A stretch of DNA of 64,000 nucleotides from Cyrtodaria siliqua (taxonomy: Eukaryota; Mollusca; Bivalvia; Adapedonta; Hiatellidae), in assembly GCA_037043455.1 (NCBI GenBank), contig JAWPHD010003085.1:62001-126000 (forward strand), read 5' to 3'. Below, in pieces: positions 58,733 through 64,000 of this stretch. Each line of letters starts with the position of its first letter. Position 1 is the first letter of the stretch. The notes below the pieces were generated by a model, which saw only the letters and a list, made by a program, of their open reading frames with translations, searched no databases and was not told where the DNA came from. The translations under genes and the position numbers were made by a program.

Positions 58733-60985
58733 TTATTTGTTTTCCGGACAGTCTCTTACCATGTGTCCCATCTTACGACAAAATTCCTTAACTGCGGTAG
58801 CATATCTTTGCCTGGGCCAGATAGAGAGGCCGTACCTGGGATAGGGATGGTAAGACGTATTGGTCGACATATTTGGCACAGGTGGCACAGATGACATTTC
58901 TGTCCCATGACCCCATTGCATATAAGGAGGATATGGGCCATGTCCCGTACGTGGACTAGTACCCATAGACACGCCGAAATGCTTCAAAAGTGTCTGTTCT
59001 TTGTCCAGCAGTTTAAGGACGAGGGCAGAAGCAAATACTGAGTGAGACTTATGCACATGAAATCTAGTGAGCACCATGCTCAATTTTTCTTGTGATGGAT
59101 AGCTGATCCTTCCAGCAATACTACTAACTTCTCATGCAGGATATCTGTATTTACCTCTACCTTTGAGGCCTTATCTTTTAAATCCCTCTCAAATTCGGAA
59201 CTATCATCCACGCCTGCCTTCTCATTTAAGCGTTTCACCAGGGACACGACCTTCTCGGCAATCGACTTGACCTGGGATATTGAAACACATTCAAAATAGC
59301 GATCAATATAATCATCATTAAAAACTCCGCACGTGACCACATGTAACACGAAGTGTGCAACTCGAAACAAACTCGCGCCAAGATAGGAATCACCATGCCT
59401 TCCACCATTCCAAGAATAGGAACCACCGTTCCTTCCGGCGCCCACGATCCGCCCATGCTCTGACCAGAAATCTTGAATTTCTTGTTTATATCCATATGTT
59501 CTGCCTTACCATCCGCCTCACGGGTCACGAGCCTGCCAAAACAGCCAGCCCAGTTACTGTTTCTGGCCATATTGACAAGCATGCGTGTTACCAAATGCTA
59601 CATTGCATCCCAACAGAAACGCCCGTCAAATTTGGCAAACGCACATACATTATTATTTGAAATAATTAACATCCACGTTTTTTATTCACTTATCGTGCAT
59701 TCCGGCGCAAACCCCGCCAGACTAACGTTACTAATTAGGACAAACTTCATACATGTGAGAGCCAGATTCGAAATGCCGTGCTTTTCGGAGCACGAGATTC
59801 ATTAATTACTAAGCGACATACCTTCTTCTAATTACTGTCAGTTTCTAAAGCACACCACATTTACGTATCGTGCATTGCGGAGCACAAATCTCGCCAGACT
59901 GGCAAAATAATGTTACTATTTCGGGCCTACTTCATACATGTGAGAGCCAGATTCGCAATGCCATGCTTTCCGGGGCACGAGATCCACTAATTACTAATTA
60001 GCGTGCCTTCCCGCGCACGAGACCATCGATATCGGCCTGACATTTTATTGTTTCTGACAATCTTACAAAATGTATAACTCGATTTTGTTTTAACGTGCAT
60101 TACGGCACACAAAACCGCCAAGATATAACAACCATTATTATTATTATTATTATCATTGTATCACTGTCAAATTAAGCATACAATCCAATTCCCCATTACC
60201 GTGCAGCCTGCCCAAGCAGACGGATTCTGCTGCACCCCTTATTTTGCCACTGTGGACGCGCCAACACGGGCAAAACATCTACCTTTTTAATTTGTATTGT
60301 TTAAAATTAAACACTCCGACCCGCATAATGTAATCCAAATCTTCTAAATGATTTACCTCTACCAACCATGTATGCCAAATGTACTTTTTTGCCTCTTTCT
60401 AAGCACATAATCTAGGCAGTCATAAATGTGTGTGTGAGTGCGGCGTAACGTTACTTCCGGCGCACAAAGCAAAAACGTAAGTACGACTTAAGACGCACAG
60501 ACCCAGCCTCGTCGCAAATTATGTAAAAGGTGAAAAGCTACCGACGAGTCAACGACCTCTGGCACCTGTAACTTCCCGGTTGAATGATACTTTCAGCGAC
60601 ATGTAAATAGCCTGCCCCGATATTCTTTCGGTGCATCACGATGTTTTGCACACAAGCATAAAATAAAAAGTATGAATCAAAACTTACAGTTAACACCATG
60701 TTCGCCTTCTGTTTATTAGGTTCCAGTACCATCACCCTGGGGGGTTCACCTCCAGTCACTTTCATATCATTGCGCTTAGAAACTCGCGAAATGTAAAGGT
60801 TTACACAAGTTTTCGGGCCTGGGGTCTATGCCCCCAAGTCTATACAGCCGCAGGTCGTCCATCGTTAACTTGGACAGACCCGCCAAACACTCGTCACTGT
60901 CCAGGGTAGACATAGATTTCCCATCTAATAAACCCAAATCTGGATCTTCCATTTCCCTAAATTGCTCCAAAATGTCCAGGTCCAT
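58733..60985 (-). pseudogene. gag-like region of the YR retrotransposon
   Basis: Minus strand. The first frame starts with ATG at 60985, right behind the A1 repeat: MDLDILEQFREMEDPDLGLL, ECLAGLSKLTMDDLRLYRLG. A second segment (60765-60538) opens MKVTGGEPPRVMVLEP; its CTG|GTAAGT-like site near 60692 hints at splicing. After a non-coding gap with a hairpin array come frames at 59594-59080 (NMARNSNWAGCFGRLV, VSISQVKSIAEKVVSLVKRL) and 59083-58733. The latter ends in a zinc-knuckle remnant, CRKMGHMVRDCPENK, which fits CCHC with the first Cys missing. A C-terminal CCHC knuckle supports a nucleic-acid-binding Gag. The assignment rests on that knuckle and on position. Confidence 0.6.
59691..60108. 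repeat. Array of six short hairpins within diverged ~175 bp repeats
   Basis: Near-palindromes of the form GTGC(N8)GCAC occur at 59778-59793, 59870-59885, 59963-59978 (degraded start), 60003-60018 and 60095-60108, with a worn one at about 59695. 'cttcatacatgtgagagcca' recurs at about 59745 and 59930, and 'tatcgtgcatt.cgg' at 59691 and 59866 (period 175). A (TTA)n run follows at 60128-60152. The array lies inside the gag-like part of the YR element. Confidence 0.75.
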
Positions 60986-60986
60986 G

Positions 60987-61078
60987 GTACCGAAGTAAGT
61001 ACACGTTCGATCTGTACCGCGTTATGTAAATAAATGAGGAAGGGACACACTGTGACACCTTTATATATTAGGGAGGCG
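60987..61078 (-). repeat. A1 split direct repeat (5' end of the YR retrotransposon)
   Basis: 'gtaccgaagtaagtacacg', TCTGTACCGCGTTATG, 'ttatatattagggaggcg'. Partner of A2 at 51851-51943. Family 1 sequence resumes immediately to the right, so this is the physical end of the element. Confidence 0.87.
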
Positions 61079-61079
61079 T

Positions 61080-61150
61080 TGTAAATGGGTAAACCGCTAA
61101 ACATGCAGTACGTTGCAAACCTCTTTTGGTAAACTTTTTAACAAGTTTAA
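61080..61150 (-). mobile_element. Family 1 copy, right part, split by the YR retrotransposon
   Basis: 'gtaaatgggta', 'acatgcagtacgttgcaaa' and 'cctcttttggtaaacttttt' continue the family 1 C-terminal block interrupted at 51607. Only about 10 bp of the expected sequence is missing across the insertion. Confidence 0.85.
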
Positions 61151-61736
61151 TAAAGATTGTATGAAAGTGATTATGACCTCCACATGTATTTAAAGAAATA
61201 TTGTCATTTTCCTTAATTTAAAATTTCCTTTTTTGTTTAATAATGTGAATTCTTCAAAAAAAACTATAAAATAAACTAAAAAAAAACATTTAAGTAAATA
61301 ACAATTTATGTTTTCTGACATTTAAGCTATTGGCGAGAAAACAAACAAGCAACGCAATTCGGTCGTCGTTCTGATCTATGAGTTAGTTTAGTTTAATAAT
61401 ATTTGATTGCAGATATGTTACAATAAATCAATTCAGCATCACAATATTCATATCAACATATGCAAATGGACTGAACTGCAAGTTTTAATACACAAGTGCG
61501 GATATTAGAAACGTTTACTGACGTCTAAATGTAAATGTCTAAGTTATATGGTTATTTCTTGATAAATACTTTCATTGAACGGCATGCTGTAAAACCGAAC
61601 GCTTTATTTAAGCCCTAAGAAATAAGATAAACAACAGTTTTTCCATAGTTTAAAGATACATTAATTAAAAAAAACTTTGCAAAATATCCATAATTGGTGA
61701 TGTTTAGAAAGTAAACAGAGATTTTATCCGAAATAC
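61151..61736. other. AT-rich intergenic DNA, nothing recognised
   Basis: No signal seen. Confidence 0.45.
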
Positions 61737-61737
61737 G

Positions 61738-62006
61738 TAGGAAGGAAGGAAGGAAGGAAGGAAGGAAGGAAAGGAGGGGAGGGAGGGAGGGAGGGAGGGA
61801 GGGAGGAAGGAAGGAAGGAAGGAAGGAAGGAAGGAAGGAAGGAAGGAAGGAAGGAAGGAAGGAAGGAAGGAAGGAAGGAAGGAAGGAAGGAAGGAAGGAA
61901 GGAAGGAAGGAAGGAAGGAAGGAAGGAAGGAAGGAAGGAAGGAAGGAAGGAAGGAAGGAAGGAAGGAAGGAAGGAAGGAAGGAAGGAAGGAAGGAAGGAA
62001 GGAAGC
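61738..62006. repeat. (GGAA)n microsatellite, about 270 bp
   Basis: Almost pure GGAA/AAGG tetranucleotide with one GGGA block at about 61772-61806. The Pro-Ser-Phe-Leu frames on the minus strand are translations of this repeat. Confidence 0.98.
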
Positions 62007-62364
62007 AATATCCCCTTTGGGGAATGGCAGTTGGCTATATCGTTGGGTCCTCCAACTTGAACCCAGACAAAACATTGAAGGGCAATTATACTTCGCTACA
62101 CTTCGATGATTTTATCCTTTCTGATTTTTTTATCAATACTTTTTTGCATAAACTGAAGCTAATCTATACGTTTGCTATTTATAATATTGTCTCAAAACAA
62201 TCTGAACATCTACCCATGTAAAAAGCAACAATAAGCCATATTATTATTTAAACTATGAATTTAAGACATTGGTATTTATTGTTAACAAAAAAAAACATCT
62301 AGGGAAACATGTATTTTAAATAAGTACACATGTAATTATATGTTGACTTACTATTGATTTTATG
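62007..62364. other. AT-rich spacer
   Basis: Nothing recognised. A 65-codon frame (62024-62221) has no motif. Confidence 0.45.
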
Positions 62365-62520
62365 AATATTGAGTTTTGCTCAACCCGAGGCTTGGGGGCC
62401 TGAATGGTAGCAAGCATTTTCACTACCGTTCATGAACAGTCTCAATCAAACCGAGACTGCAATATTTCGTACTTATCGTGTTCGGCCGTTTCCAAAGGTC
62501 CACTATCATACTCTTTTAGA
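62365..62520 (-). mobile_element. Family 2 dispersed repeat, fragment
   Basis: 'gagttttgctcaacccgagg', 'tggtagcaagcattttcact', 'cagtctcaatcaaaccgaga', ending near 'ctatcatactcttttag'. Confidence 0.8.
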
Positions 62521-63473
62521 AGTTCAGCGTGCCAGTTCTGCCTCACAAAATATGAGTCGAGCATATGTGTGTGTATTTCACTCATTTGCTATAGCGTGAA
62601 ACGATTAAAGTAGCTATCCCGCCAACAACAGCCTGTTGTGTTTTCAAAATATATACACCGTTTCTAAACCTACTGACTACCAGGTATATGTATAGCTTAC
62701 ATATTTTGAGATTCCAAACTATATAGACATAATATAAACAGCTTTAACCAGCCGGGCCAAACCTCAGCGTCTATTTAAGAGTTACCAATTCATAATCCAT
62801 TTAACGCATATTCATTCACGGATATTTTAATAACCCATCAATATTCCTATATTTTTAATCGGCATCTATGCATTATTATATGACATTAACATCTGGATAG
62901 AATTTTAAAAAACGGGATTGTAGTGTAATTTAGCCGTTATTTGGCTGGTTAGTTCCTTTAACGGAGGTATATTCCGCAACTTTTCTCACACTGTGTGAGA
63001 CAAAGCAGACGATAAAACCCCATAATAATAAATAGTATTACATGTTGCCAATATGTTGTGTGGGAAGCTGTCACATTTATAAAAAAATAAAATTAAACGC
63101 TTTATTAAGGACTTTCAGATTCAATAACAAGATATATAACAGTAGGTAAGCTTTTAAATGCGTGTTGCGTTACTCTCAAGTAGCAAAGAAATATTTATGT
63201 TTTTATTACGTTATTAAATATCCTTTCAATCAAAGAAACTCACGGTAAATGAATTTAAAATACAAAAAAAGGCATACAAAGTATGCATGTTACACGTTTT
63301 AAGTTTTTTTTAATATATTTGCTTTGAACGATATTGACCAATATATCATGAATAGTAAAATGGTTTGATGATGTCATACTTCCAAGATGGTACTCTAATT
63401 TAAAGTTTCTTTGCTAGCTTCAACAGGTCATATCTTCAGTATTACCATAGCTACATGTAAGTGTATCGTTTGC
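62521..63473. other. AT-rich intergenic DNA, nothing recognised
   Basis: No coding or repeat-family signal. Confidence 0.45.
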
Positions 63474-63640
63474 TAATTTCTCTAGATGTGGACTTTGTTA
63501 GAGATTTCCTTTTTATGGTATGTACATTTACTTACACGGTTTTGCGAGGTTGTGTACACATACAACTGATTTAAGCTAACCAGTAGACAATATTGCCTAT
63601 TCACTGTTCCAAGTTGTTAACCTAGTCATCACTTCTCTTT
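63474..63640 (+). mobile_element. Family 3 repeat, single diverged copy
   Basis: 'tctctagatgtggactttgt', 'gatttaagctaaccagtag', 'attgcctattcactgttcca'. It is a single unit, unlike the duplicated copy at 57840-58250, and has an internal deletion at about 63547. Confidence 0.75.
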
Positions 63641-64000
63641 GGGTTGTGTATCATCCTTTTCATTGACTTATTATGTTGTCCTTAGTTTGTACGACCTTTT
63701 TTCGCAATTTTTTTATCTTCCAAGTAGGAGATTGGTTAATGTCAAGTATAGGAGAATTAAAACTGACATTAAAAGAATAAGAAACAGTTTGAATGTGATA
63801 ATTAAAATATCTATAAATTATGCAATAAAGATATTTTCATTTATAGGCGCATTTCTAAAGCAAACGATTATTTGGACCACTTTGACTTCAACTTAGATTC
63901 AACACTATCTCACCAACTTTACCGGTCTAACCATTAGTGCTGTAGATTTATGGTTGTTTATGACAAAGTTATTCAATGATATGCTCTCAATATCGATAAT
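63641..64000. other. AT-rich DNA to the right edge
   Basis: An 85-codon open frame (63639-63896, plus) begins inside the family 3 copy. No motif is recognised. Confidence 0.4.

Larger units (their letters stand above)
51609..61079 (-). mobile_element. Ngaro/PAT-like tyrosine-recombinase retrotransposon, 9.5 kb, decayed
   Basis: Boundaries are set by the interrupted family 1 copy on both sides and by the split direct repeats. On the minus strand the order is A1 repeat, gag-like ORFs, RT, RNase H, SGNH-hydrolase-like domain, tyrosine recombinase, then B1, A2 and B2 repeats. A1-genes-B1-A2-B2 is the split-direct-repeat layout described for Ngaro and PAT-type elements; DIRS proper has inverted repeats. 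No methyltransferase domain was recognised, and an SGNH hydrolase is present, which I recall being reported for some Ngaro elements. These elements integrate by site-specific recombination of a circular DNA without a target duplication; none is seen here. Internal insertions: family 1 (54935-55398), family 3 (57840-58250) and a short retroposed fragment (52958-53117). Confidence 0.82.

Noticed and set aside
60779..60985. Host gene first exon (MDLDILEQF...)
   Set aside because: The ATG lies at the inner edge of the A1 terminal repeat and in the transcriptional direction of the retroelement, so it is better read as its gag start. A host origin is not fully excluded.
61704..62075. Pro-Ser-Phe-Leu repeat ORFs
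   Set aside because: Translation of the (GGAA)n microsatellite.

Overview
This window looks like repeat-dense, non-coding nuclear DNA of an invertebrate, most likely a bivalve mollusc (Dreissena-like, low confidence at genus level). It is visibly AT-rich. There are no operons, no prokaryotic gene spacing and no intact long ORF. It carries tRNA-headed SINEs, LINE, Penelope-like, mariner and tyrosine-recombinase (YR) retroelement remnants, plus satellites and minisatellites. I see no convincing host gene. One short exon-like stretch (3371-3540) is offered at low confidence. The repeat families were defined by comparing copies inside the window, and family names are tentative.

Layout. 1-3005 is a satellite of 40-46 bp monomers with changing higher-order periods. 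3-15 kb holds 3'-end copies of a retroelement (here 'family 1'), a second dispersed family ('family 2'), two tRNA-derived SINEs and a degraded mariner transposase. 15.87-17.78 kb is a 1.9 kb fold-back element whose terminal inverted repeats are arrays of a CCATGG-centred motif. 18-24 kb contains head-to-head family 1 copies, a 277 bp tandem array of family 2 and a satellite split by a family 2 insertion. 24-28 kb is featureless AT-rich DNA. 28.3-38 kb holds a 596 bp tRNA-headed retroposon with target duplication, a LINE 3' end with target duplication, several coding fragments of the family 1 reverse transcriptase (RT), a palindromic element and a MITE sitting inside a SINE. 38-45 kb has two minisatellites, a second palindrome and a second MITE. 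45-51.5 kb has a family 1 RT copy and a 4 kb LINE (A) interrupted by a family 1 fragment and by another LINE (B).

The most notable object is 51.6-61.1 kb: a decayed YR retrotransposon read on the minus strand. Its order is gag-like (zinc-knuckle remnant), RT (intact YIDD), RNase H, an SGNH-hydrolase-like domain and a tyrosine recombinase. It has split direct repeats in the order A1 - genes - B1 - A2 - B2, as in Ngaro/PAT-type elements. It sits inside a family 1 copy, and its own SGNH domain is interrupted by another family 1 copy.

Family 1 is the unifying repeat. Several copies run without a break from RT coding sequence into the common non-coding part, so the many non-coding copies are best read as 5'-truncated 3' ends of one RT-encoding (probably Penelope-like) element. 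All coding remnants seen are broken by stops, frameshifts, deletions or nested insertions.
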